Shown: one piece after another, positions 26,401 to 33,133 of the stretch
How the letters are laid out: each line of letters starts with the position of its first letter
Numbering within the stretch: position 1 is the stretch's first letter
Assembly: GCF_014653435.1 (NCBI RefSeq)
Contig: NZ_BNAO01000003.1
Location: forward strand, 365,942-429,941
Reading direction: 5' to 3'
DNA: 64,000 bases
Origin: Alishewanella longhuensis
GTDB lineage: Bacteria > Pseudomonadota > Gammaproteobacteria > Enterobacterales > Alteromonadaceae
Notes under the pieces: generated by a model
Databases searched by the model: none
What the model was told of the DNA's origin: nothing
What the model saw: only the letters and a program-made list of their open reading frames with translations
Program-made: the position numbers and the translations under genes

Positions 26401-26772
26401 GACTGCTGCCATCTATTGGAGCAAGCTTTAAGAACTGCAGATTTAGCCATACTCAGAGAGCGGGTGAAACAACTTTGTGTAAAAGCGGAGCAAAGCCGAA
26501 AAATGATTAATAGCTTGCATGCACCCACACAGCGATTAGACAAAGAGCAAGATAGCACCCTTTTACCCACTTTGTTAAAAACACTTACCGCGCAAATAAG
26601 TAGTTTTAACTTTGATGATGCCTTATTACGACAGCTGCGGCAATATAGTGACAATGGCTACCATACTAAACAAATAGTAACCATTATAGATGCCACTGAG
26701 TCCTTTGATTTTGAACAAGCACAGAGCTTACTTCAAGCCCTTTTAACCGAATTAGAGCAGTCCCTATGTTAG
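23476..26772 (+). CDS. Hybrid histidine kinase with MHYT sensor, PAS, receiver and HPt domains
   Basis: The 1098-residue protein has a seven-helix MHYT sensor with motifs at 72-77, 135-140 and 204-209, which in this family are proposed to bind copper for gas or redox sensing. Two PAS domains follow (about 265-390 and 395-515), then HisKA with His541 in SHEIRTPL, HATPase with the N, G1 (DTGIGI) and G2 boxes, a receiver with Asp820 and an HPt with His960. All phosphorelay residues are present. The start is probably the TTG at 23476: the upstream ATG-equivalent frame is closed, and the later ATG (codon 16) would shorten the first helix region. It overlaps the HD-GYP regulator by seven bases. Confidence 0.92.
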   Translation: MLIELFRIPTDSTLLMGTYNSALVVLSLVIAILSSSAALFSVELSRQNPLRWQQQLGLVAGSISLGIGIWSMHFIGMLAFQLCTPVEYLSGITLLSLLPSVLASWVALNLLVREKIALIQLAIGGVLVGAGIGAMHYSGMAAMQMAVQLRYDPLFFALSIIVAVVMAFLALWIRFGVQSLQAKLAGWQLNLLSGLVMGLAISAMHYTGMLAARFVAPPGFTATGEEANSQQIALIVTSISVVVTLLVLLVQAVLKFYHAKHSFENSAARLSAIMNTALDAILTFNHKGIVIDSNSAAQTLFKVKTGSLTGRHFKQLLPAPYAAEYQQLLAQASHNEVSQLTGAERQLWILTDEQQQYPVRVMLSRSTLDERPIYVACLSDISKQLATAKTLEESEQKFRSLIQNIPGAAFRCLPDNSWSMIFISDAVESLCGYPATDFLLPNPKRNWTDLILAEDHTLVAGINHTQTFMLEYRIRHKDGSIRWLLEQGDALLDDQGNVQALDGFIMDISERRLFEEQLQQAKQKAEQAVEVKTAFLANMSHEIRTPLNAVIGFTDLLLENPDSPDAVRYIQTVNQSAKSLLVLLNDILDSAKLERGKLELEQVNFNLTELIDNVVSTLWVNARNKQLALNFSLSPKLAHFYFGAAPRIRQVLLNILGNAIKFTEQGTVTLNVAPVADKIAFTITDTGIGIADNRLASIFEPFTQADASMSRRFGGTGLGTTISKQLVELMGGTINVSSTLGQGSTFTVLLPLAAGQAVEMATTLNKLPPMHFLIADDIPQNLELLSAILQRDKHQVTTAANGEEVLQQLDKIQPDIVLLDVQMPVMDGLTATRLRREYEATHRLPRLPIVALTASALTEDRHAVIEAGMDGFASKPIDTDVLFSEIARVLNIDLLNVASTASPRSFAIIDFEQGKKLWGSTEKHYTELQRFANGPLQHLCEDILSAEAEADKAALQRIAHSYKGLTGNLSLMALADCCHLLEQALRTADLAILRERVKQLCVKAEQSRKMINSLHAPTQRLDKEQDSTLLPTLLKTLTAQISSFNFDDALLRQLRQYSDNGYHTKQIVTIIDATESFDFEQAQSLLQALLTELEQSLC

Positions 26773-27764
26773 CTGATCTTACCAGCAAATCATTTGCACG
26801 GATCCTGGTGGTTGATGATGAACCCCTTAATTTACGTGTTCTGAAGCAAATCCTGCAGGATCACTACCAACTCATGTTTGCAACCAATGCCAAGCAAGCG
26901 CTGGAACTGCTAAAAAAAGAAACTCCCGATTTGATTTTGCTTGATGTCATGATGCCCGATATGACAGGTTTTGAGCTCTGTGCTTTACTAAAAGCAGATG
27001 TAAAGCTGCAGAAAATACCGGTAATTTTTGTCACAGCGTTAAAAGCTGAGCTGGATGAAACACAAGGGTTTACAGTAGGAGCTGTAGATTATATTACCAA
27101 GCCCTTAAGTCCAGCGATAGTGCGCGCCAGAGTAAAGACACACCTATCATTGGTCCATGCGGAAGAATTAAAACGTACGCGATTGCAGGTGATTGAGCGC
27201 CTTGGCCGTGCGGCTGAGTATAAAGATAATGAAACGGGCTTACATGTAAAACGGATGAGCCATTATGCTCAAGTTATTGCCTTGGCTGCAGGTTTCTCAG
27301 CAGAATGGGCAGAGGAGTTGTTACACGCAGCCCCAATGCATGATATTGGTAAAATTGGCACCCCTGATCATATTTTACTTAAACCCGGCAAGCTGACCGA
27401 TGATGAAATGACGATTATGCGCCAACATGCGCTAATTGGTGCTGAAATTTTGGGTGATTGTGATTCAACACTGATGCAAATGGCCTCTAGTGTTGCCCGT
27501 TATCATCACGAGAAGTGGGATGGTAGTGGCTATCCGCATGGCTTAAAAGCCACTGCTATTCCTATTGAAGCACGTATCGTAGCATTAACGGACGTTTTTG
27601 ACGCATTAACCAGCGAGAGACCTTATAAAAAAGCCTGGCCTGTTGCAGAGGCCTTAGATTTTATAAAGTCGCAAGCTGGCAAACATTTTGACCCGGATCT
27701 CGTCCCCTTGCTGGAGCAAGAGCTCACCAAAATTCTTGAAATTAAAGCACGCTGGGCAGATTAA
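26766..27764 (+). CDS. Response regulator with HD-GYP phosphodiesterase domain
   Basis: The 332-residue protein has a receiver (Asp60 in LLDVMMPD) and a C-terminal HD-GYP domain with HD at 192-193 (MHDIGKIG), the HHEKWDGSGYP block and GYP at 255-257. HD-GYP proteins with these residues hydrolyse cyclic di-GMP. Overlap with the hybrid kinase gene makes it the likely output: phosphate would pass from His541 through Asp820 and His960 to Asp60. It ends five bases before the convergent DUF3360 gene. Confidence 0.93.
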   Translation: MLADLTSKSFARILVVDDEPLNLRVLKQILQDHYQLMFATNAKQALELLKKETPDLILLDVMMPDMTGFELCALLKADVKLQKIPVIFVTALKAELDETQGFTVGAVDYITKPLSPAIVRARVKTHLSLVHAEELKRTRLQVIERLGRAAEYKDNETGLHVKRMSHYAQVIALAAGFSAEWAEELLHAAPMHDIGKIGTPDHILLKPGKLTDDEMTIMRQHALIGAEILGDCDSTLMQMASSVARYHHEKWDGSGYPHGLKATAIPIEARIVALTDVFDALTSERPYKKAWPVAEALDFIKSQAGKHFDPDLVPLLEQELTKILEIKARWAD

Positions 27765-27769
27765 CAGCC

Positions 27770-29245
27770 CTACGCTATGCCTCGAAATGAGGGTAAAAAA
27801 GGCGGCACCCCCGGAAACATGCCAATAGCCGCCATAACCAAGCAAAGCACCAGAAAAACGATACCAGGGACTATCCAGCGGCCAATATGTCCCAGCGTTT
27901 TACCCCGTTCTTTACAACCAATAATACCCAGGTTATCTAGCAGTACAGTGAGTGACCAACCAAAGACCGGATTAACCAGCACAGATGAAAAGATTACTAT
28001 CGCGGCTGACTGAGTCGTTTTACCTTCCCGTGTCATCTGCATACCGGCCTCCAGCAACGGAATAAATACCCCTACCATTAGCGCAACACTTAATACCGGT
28101 GGCCATACTGCCAGATCCATAGGATATCCCCAAAGCGCAGCAACGATGCATAAGATCCCCGTGAGCACCGCGCCAGCCGGAATAGGCCTTTTAGCAATAG
28201 ATGCCGGGATAATATAAGTCCCCCAGGATGAAGCAATATTTCCCCCGCCAAGCACACTCCCCACCACTTGCCGCGACGCAGCAACACACATAGTGTCATC
28301 AATATTCATCAAAACCTTGTCGGTTTTAGGCGGGTAATTTAACTGCTGAAACACTCGATGCCCAAGAAAATCGGGCGACCACATAGCCACAGCAAGCACA
28401 GCAAAAGGGGCAACCGCGAGAAAGTGGGATAACTCTGGTAGTCCTAGTTGCCAGCCGCTATCTGTGCCCCACCAATAGGCCGGGTTTAGGTTCGGCATAC
28501 CCGGTGTGGTCGTAAATTCAAAAGGAGCCCCCAACGCCAAGGCAATGGCCGCGGCTAAACCCGAGCCCAGTGGAATGGCTAACCAGCGCTTTTGCATATG
28601 CTCCAGATAGGCATAGAGGATAATAACAGACAAAATCACCACAAAAGCAATGTACCCCATCTCAAAACCATTCGCCCAGCTAAACAAGTTTTTAATTTGT
28701 GCCATTAAACCGATAAAGCCCAAATACAGCAATAAGCCGCCGCAAACCCCGTTACTGGTAAGCTTGGCTAGTAAACTCCCGCCTTTGGTGATGCCTAAAA
28801 TAAAACCGAGGATACCGATCATAATACCAAGCGCCATCGGGTGACCACCGGAGGCCACTATTAACGGAATCAGCGGAATTAGTGGGCCATGGGTGCCGGC
28901 TAAATTGGCATTAGGATTTAAGAAACCAGAGAATAAAATCACAAAAAACACAGCTGCGATTAGCATTTCAAAACGCACATTCGCAATGACAAAAGCATCT
29001 GATAAGCCTAGCGGAGCTGCAAAGGCCGCGACTATCGCTGCGACCATGACAATTTTACCGATAGTAGCAGCAGTTGCTGGAACTAAATCTTCCCATTCGA
29101 AGCGGTAATCCCGAAAAGGATAGTTAGGACGCCAGCGCTTCGGAGCCATCGCCTGCAGTTCATGTTCCAGATAGTCAGCGCGTGAAGAAAACAATTGGCG
29201 GGATTTATGCTTACGTTGATAACCTGAGCTTTTTACATCTGACAT
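27770..29245 (-). CDS. DUF3360 membrane permease-like protein
   Basis: The 491-residue protein has a basic cytoplasmic N-terminus of about 60 residues (LEHELQAMAPKRWRPNYPF and DYRFEWEDLVPA) followed by about twelve hydrophobic segments. This start and the NPNANLAGTHGPLIPLIPLIV block are characteristic of the DUF3360 family found in Vibrio and Alteromonadales. The fold resembles the SulP / nucleobase-transporter group, so it may move an anion or nucleobase, but no substrate is known. It appears to be a single-gene unit with its own promoter. Confidence 0.8.
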   Translation of the reverse strand: MSDVKSSGYQRKHKSRQLFSSRADYLEHELQAMAPKRWRPNYPFRDYRFEWEDLVPATAATIGKIVMVAAIVAAFAAPLGLSDAFVIANVRFEMLIAAVFFVILFSGFLNPNANLAGTHGPLIPLIPLIVASGGHPMALGIMIGILGFILGITKGGSLLAKLTSNGVCGGLLLYLGFIGLMAQIKNLFSWANGFEMGYIAFVVILSVIILYAYLEHMQKRWLAIPLGSGLAAAIALALGAPFEFTTTPGMPNLNPAYWWGTDSGWQLGLPELSHFLAVAPFAVLAVAMWSPDFLGHRVFQQLNYPPKTDKVLMNIDDTMCVAASRQVVGSVLGGGNIASSWGTYIIPASIAKRPIPAGAVLTGILCIVAALWGYPMDLAVWPPVLSVALMVGVFIPLLEAGMQMTREGKTTQSAAIVIFSSVLVNPVFGWSLTVLLDNLGIIGCKERGKTLGHIGRWIVPGIVFLVLCLVMAAIGMFPGVPPFLPSFRGIA

Positions 29246-29275
29246 TAAGGTAATACCTGAAAAAAATATAGGCAG

Positions 29276-29304
29276 ATACTAAGAAGCGGTGGCAGTCAGG
29301 TCAA
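29276..29304 (-). promoter_or_regulatory. Probable sigma-70 promoter of the DUF3360 gene
   Basis: On the minus strand TTGACC (29299-29304) and TAGTAT (29276-29281) are 17 bases apart, about 31 bases before the ATG. Confidence 0.5.
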
Positions 29305-29488
29305 TGTGGCTATAGTCTAATAGTATCCTATTGGTTTAAGTGTATTAACTGCCAGAGCATCAAAGCATTTAACACACACGCAGACGGTGATAGGTCTTTT
29401 CTATTTAACCCAACTGTCCCATAGGAAACTTAACTTGCCTGCCGATTTGGGGCGCTAACGTACGTTTACGTATCAGTACAAACCCAAC

Positions 29489-29516
29489 TTGCATCTGTCT
29501 CCCAATACACTATATT
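29489..29516 (+). promoter_or_regulatory. Probable sigma-70 promoter of the small coiled-coil gene
   Basis: TTGCAT (29489-29494) and TATATT (29511-29516) are 16 bases apart. The predicted leader of about 45 bases contains the hairpin at 29528-29544. Confidence 0.45.
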
Positions 29517-29566
29517 TAAGGTGTTACGGCTACATCTTGTAGCCTTGGGTTGGAGCATAAACAGCA

Positions 29567-29980
29567 ATGATATCCACAATCAACACGGGTGCCATGCCAG
29601 TTAATGCCTTGCTGCGACAACAAACTGAACGCCAGGCGCAGCAAGCTGAACAACAAGCTAAAACCTTGGAAGAGCAGGCCGCAACTAAAAGACGAGAAGC
29701 CCGTCAGGCTGAAGCGACAGCCAAAAGATTAGATGCGGAGGCTGCACAAGCTGCCGCAGAGTCAAGCTTACTCAAAAATAACCTGTCAGCTGCTGAACAA
29801 ACAGAGTTATCAGCCCAAAATAATAGTGAACGTTTAAATAAAGCTATTGATGAAGCAGTGAACACAGCAACACCAAGGCAAGACTCTTCAACCGAAAGCG
29901 CACTCTCGCGCGAGATTAACAATATTGTTGCCGGTAGCATAAATTCAAACAGAGGTAACTCCATCAGCTTCGTCGTTTGA
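29567..29980 (+). CDS. Small Ala/Gln-rich coiled-coil protein of unknown function
   Basis: The 137-residue protein is not recognised. Residues about 18-95 form a strongly predicted charged coiled coil rich in Gln, Ala, Glu and Arg, with no signal peptide, membrane segment or Cys. The tail is Ser/Asn-rich and ends SISFVV. GGAG lies 11 bases before the ATG, a long spacing. It stands alone between two divergently or separately transcribed genes and has a credible promoter, so I regard it as real. A structural or adaptor role is possible but nothing in the sequence proves it. Confidence 0.65.
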   Translation: MISTINTGAMPVNALLRQQTERQAQQAEQQAKTLEEQAATKRREARQAEATAKRLDAEAAQAAAESSLLKNNLSAAEQTELSAQNNSERLNKAIDEAVNTATPRQDSSTESALSREINNIVAGSINSNRGNSISFVV

Positions 29981-30038
29981 ATTCACTAAGCTTAGCAACG
30001 GATTGTGATATTACTAACTCAGATAGATCAGGGTATGA

Positions 30039-31517
30039 ATGCCGGCGTTTAGTGATTTTTTCAAGTACCATCGTGCCACTAGCCCCTTATTGGTTAGTGC
30101 GGTATTTTTGGTGTTTTTTGCCGATAGTCAAACCCAGCTAGGTTTTGCGCATGGTGTGCTTTTTACCCCGTTAGTTGTATTAGCCAGCCTTACCGGTCGC
30201 CTGGGATTACTGCATACGATAAGTGTACTCTCAATATGCAGTCTCTGGCTGGGTTATTTGGTGTCTCCAGCTGCACCAGAGGGCTTTTCTGGTGCTTATA
30301 TTCTGGCTAATCGTTTGTTGGCAACACTGGCAATACTGTTGTTATGGTGTCTGGGGCTAATGGCGATTAAGGCACAACAGCAGCAGAAGCGGCAATATTT
30401 GCAAGAACAACAGTCCAAGCTCGATCTAAATTTAGCGAGTGCTGTGGCGGCATTAAGTCATTGGTATTTGAATGACCATAGAAAAATAGTCACGCTGGAT
30501 GAAGCCAGCAGACAATTGCTGGGGATCACTGCGCAAGAGCTCACACTAGAGCAATTTATTTGCTGCTTTGATGAGAAGTCTCAACGTTTTATTAAACAGA
30601 ATTTGCAGCTCAGTGTCACACAGCAAAAAGCCACAACGCTAGAAACTAAATTACATCAAGAGGCCGCCAGCCCTGTCTGGGTGAAAATTGTAGCGTATCC
30701 AGACCCTAACAACCCCGAATTGATAAGGGGGCTATTACAAAATATTGAGCAAAATTACCAAAAGGCCTCTTTGCTCGCTGAGCAACAAATGCGTTTTATG
30801 CAACTTGCCGATAGTTTACCAGTGAAAGTTTGGACAGCAACTGCTGAAGGGATAGTCGACTTTGCTTCTGTTACTTTTGCTAACTTTTGCGGCCGTGACA
30901 CTAAAACGATTGTGGCCGATTGGTTGGATATTTTACATCCTGATGACCGCGCCACTACCATCGAGATTTGGCAACATGCTGTTAAAACTAAAACACCTTA
31001 TAAGGTAGAGTTTAGGATCTTAAGCAAAGATGGCAATTATTTTTGGCACCTTACCTCTGCATCGCCCATTTTTAATGATGACGGTGAGGTAATGTATTGG
31101 TTTGGCTCCGCCATGGATATTAGCGAACAAAAGGCATTATGGCTAAAAGCCGATCAGCTAAAACAATCACTCTATCAAACGTTAGGGAGCATTACTGATG
31201 GTTTCTTTACTCTTGATCAGGATTTTCGCTTTACTTATTTAAATCAAAGTGCAGCGGAGCTTTTAGCGGCTTGTAAGCAACCAGGGCCCGGTAAGTTACT
31301 CTCTGAAGTCTGTTATGTAGCAGGCAAAGATTTTAGCCCGTTAATTACAGCCATTCAACGTTCTTTCTATAAGCAACAAACTGAACAGCTGAGCTTTACC
31401 TTGCCAGGTACAGCTCTGCCAATTACTTTTAGCGTTTATCCTGCGGCCCAAGGTGTCAGCGTATTAATGCAGCCGCTACCCGCTAGTGCTCGAATAGCGG
31501 CGGCAGTGTTACCTTGA
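30039..31517 (+). CDS. Membrane PAS-domain protein without an output domain
   Basis: The 492-residue protein starts with about four membrane segments (residues 15-110) that resemble the DUF4118-type or MASE-like sensors of kinases. A short coiled coil (about 112-130) and three PAS domains follow: about 128-235, 245-370 (with a PAC-like end WFGSAMDISEQKA) and 375-485. The protein then ends; there is no kinase, GGDEF, EAL or chemoreceptor signalling domain, and no in-frame continuation past the stop. AGGG precedes the ATG. It may act by contact with a partner or be a remnant of a longer sensor. Its 3' end overlaps the convergent pseudouridine synthase gene by 35 bases. Confidence 0.8.
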   Translation: MPAFSDFFKYHRATSPLLVSAVFLVFFADSQTQLGFAHGVLFTPLVVLASLTGRLGLLHTISVLSICSLWLGYLVSPAAPEGFSGAYILANRLLATLAILLLWCLGLMAIKAQQQQKRQYLQEQQSKLDLNLASAVAALSHWYLNDHRKIVTLDEASRQLLGITAQELTLEQFICCFDEKSQRFIKQNLQLSVTQQKATTLETKLHQEAASPVWVKIVAYPDPNNPELIRGLLQNIEQNYQKASLLAEQQMRFMQLADSLPVKVWTATAEGIVDFASVTFANFCGRDTKTIVADWLDILHPDDRATTIEIWQHAVKTKTPYKVEFRILSKDGNYFWHLTSASPIFNDDGEVMYWFGSAMDISEQKALWLKADQLKQSLYQTLGSITDGFFTLDQDFRFTYLNQSAAELLAACKQPGPGKLLSEVCYVAGKDFSPLITAIQRSFYKQQTEQLSFTLPGTALPITFSVYPAAQGVSVLMQPLPASARIAAAVLP

Positions 31518-32160
31518 GTGAAACCGCTGTTAGTGGGTGCTTAAAGCTAATTTGCCAGGCATGGAGCAGCAAACGGCTGGCTGCTTGCGCTACGGGCCCT
31601 GCGGCATACAATGTGTCCCCGATGATTGGATGGCCAATAGCCGCTAAATGCAAACGTAATTGATGTGACCGGCCCGTGACAGGTTGCAATAGTACATGCG
31701 AAACATTGCGCTCAGTATCATAACTTAGCCGTTGATAACGAGTAAGTGAGGGCTTACCTGTATGCTGACAAATTTTATACAAGGGCCTGTTATCAGCATC
31801 TGCAGCTATGGGCAACGCAATTTCACCTGCCAATGGAACTTGCCCAGTCACAAGCGCCTGATATTCTTTATGCACCGTGCGTGCCTGGAATTGTTTACTA
31901 ATTTCAGACAAGGCTTTTTTCGTTAAAGGCAAGACAACTAAACCTGATGTATCGTAATCCAGACGATGCACAACCTGTGCCGAAGGAAACTCACGCTGTA
32001 CCCGGCTAATTAAGCAGTCCCTGTTTTCTGGATGTCGCCCAGGCACCGTCAACAGGTGGCTTGGCTTAGAAACGACAAGCAGCACATCATCCTGATAATG
32101 AATTTCATAGGCTTGGGTGCTGGCAGGCAAAATAACCAGATCATCTAAAGCGGTAGACAT
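31483..32160 (-). CDS. RluA-family RNA pseudouridine synthase
   Basis: The 225-residue protein starts at the ATG ending at 32160. It has the catalytic motif HRLDYDTSGL with Asp near residue 70, the KPSHLLTVPGR block and the VTGRSHQLRLHLAAIGHPIIGD block, and no S4 domain. This fits RluA-type enzymes that isomerise uridine in rRNA or tRNA. A second RluA-like gene lies divergently 117 bases away and matches E. coli RluA better, so the target of this one is uncertain. Confidence 0.88.
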   Translation of the reverse strand: MSTALDDLVILPASTQAYEIHYQDDVLLVVSKPSHLLTVPGRHPENRDCLISRVQREFPSAQVVHRLDYDTSGLVVLPLTKKALSEISKQFQARTVHKEYQALVTGQVPLAGEIALPIAADADNRPLYKICQHTGKPSLTRYQRLSYDTERNVSHVLLQPVTGRSHQLRLHLAAIGHPIIGDTLYAAGPVAQAASRLLLHAWQISFKHPLTAVSLKVTLPPLFEH

Positions 32161-32277
32161 ACTAATTCTCAATGCTTACTCAAACACCCGGCATTATGCC
32201 GTAAAAAAGCATTGTCAGCAGCCAAAAATCCGCTAAGCTGCCTGCAAAAATCATCAGCAAAGGTTTTCCACCCTATC

Positions 32278-32973
32278 ATGGCAAATTCTTTTGTATATAA
32301 CCCACCACAACTGCCGCTGGTCATTCTATATCAGGATAGAGATCTACTCGTAGTTAACAAGCCAAGTGGTATTTTAACTAACCCTGGTCGCGGTGAGGCA
32401 TTAGCGGATTCGTTGCTAAGCCGGGTGCAACAAGCCTACCCTGGAGCTTTGTTGGTACATCGGTTAGATCTTAGCACTTCAGGGGTGGTGGTTTTTGCCC
32501 TAAGGCGTAAAGCGGAGCGTGAGCTAAAACGTCAGTTTGCAGAACGGCTGGTAAAAAAGCGTTATCTGGCGGTGGTTGCGGGCCTGATGACTAGCAAGGA
32601 AGGTATTATAACGCTGCCACTTAGAGCAGATCCGCTCAATCCCCCTACCCAGCAAGTGCACGCAGAGGGAAAAACGGCAGAAACCGCTTACCGCGTGTTG
32701 CAGGAGAGTAGCAAAGATCATCTTGAGCGTACCTTAGTAGAGCTGAGACCCGTTACCGGTCGCTCACATCAATTACGGGTACATATGGCAGCACTGGGTC
32801 ATCCAATACTGGGAGATACTTTTTATGCCCCTGAATCAGTGCATCAAGCAGCGCCGCGCCTGTTACTTCACGCAGCAGAACTGAGTTTATTCCAGCCATA
32901 CAATCAACAACCACTCACTTTTGTCGCCGACACAGACTTCGTTAGCAGTAACGGCCATTGGCCAAACCACTAA
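32278..32973 (+). CDS. rluA: Dual-specificity 23S rRNA/tRNA pseudouridine synthase RluA
   Basis: From the ATG at 32278 the 231-residue protein aligns from its first residues with E. coli RluA: YNPPQ.P.VILYQD, VVNKPSG, and HRLDLSTSGVVV with the catalytic Asp. The C-terminal block TGRSHQLRVHMAALGHPILG is also conserved. RluA modifies U746 in 23S rRNA and U32 in several tRNAs. An upstream in-frame TTG is not supported by the alignment. REP elements begin three bases after the stop codon. Confidence 0.88.
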   Translation: MANSFVYNPPQLPLVILYQDRDLLVVNKPSGILTNPGRGEALADSLLSRVQQAYPGALLVHRLDLSTSGVVVFALRRKAERELKRQFAERLVKKRYLAVVAGLMTSKEGIITLPLRADPLNPPTQQVHAEGKTAETAYRVLQESSKDHLERTLVELRPVTGRSHQLRVHMAALGHPILGDTFYAPESVHQAAPRLLLHAAELSLFQPYNQQPLTFVADTDFVSSNGHWPNH

Positions 32974-32975
32974 AG

Positions 32976-33130
32976 TTATCCACACAACTCCGGTACGGGT
33001 AAGAGCTCAGAGGTCGAACCGGTACCGGAGTTGTGTGGATAAATAGTTATACACCACACTCAGTTATACACCGCTCTCCGGTACGGGTAAGAGCTCAGAG
33101 GTCGTACCGGTACCGGAGTTGTGTGGATAG
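32976..33130. repeat. Paired inverted REP elements (BIME-like) between rluA and the S9 peptidase gene
   Basis: An inverted pair spans 32976-33042: TTATCCACACAACTCCGGTAC on one side and its reverse complement on the other, around a short spacer containing GAGCTC. A second, less complete copy of the right part is displaced by exactly 88 bases (33064-33130). Full core palindromes are at 33019-33028 and 33107-33116; half cores are at 32988-32999 and 33076-33087. The copy at 33122-33130 has one change in the DnaA-box-like sequence. Confidence 0.9.
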
Positions 33131-33133
33131 GTG

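Larger units (their letters stand above)
29246..29566. other. 321-base intergenic region between divergent genes
   Basis: It holds a promoter for the DUF3360 gene on the left and one for the small coiled-coil gene on the right, plus a perfect hairpin with 7-base arms (GGCTACA, 29528-29544) just before that gene. No further gene or RNA was recognised. Confidence 0.6.

Noticed and set aside
29528..29544. Hairpin as a transcription terminator
   Set aside because: No T run follows and it lies between a promoter and a start codon, so termination would silence the gene.
19697..33130. Replication origin, because of the many DnaA boxes
   Set aside because: The boxes are spread through several intergenic gaps as part of REPs. 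There is no AT-rich unwinding region and no dnaA, dnaN, gyrB, rpmH or gidA gene.
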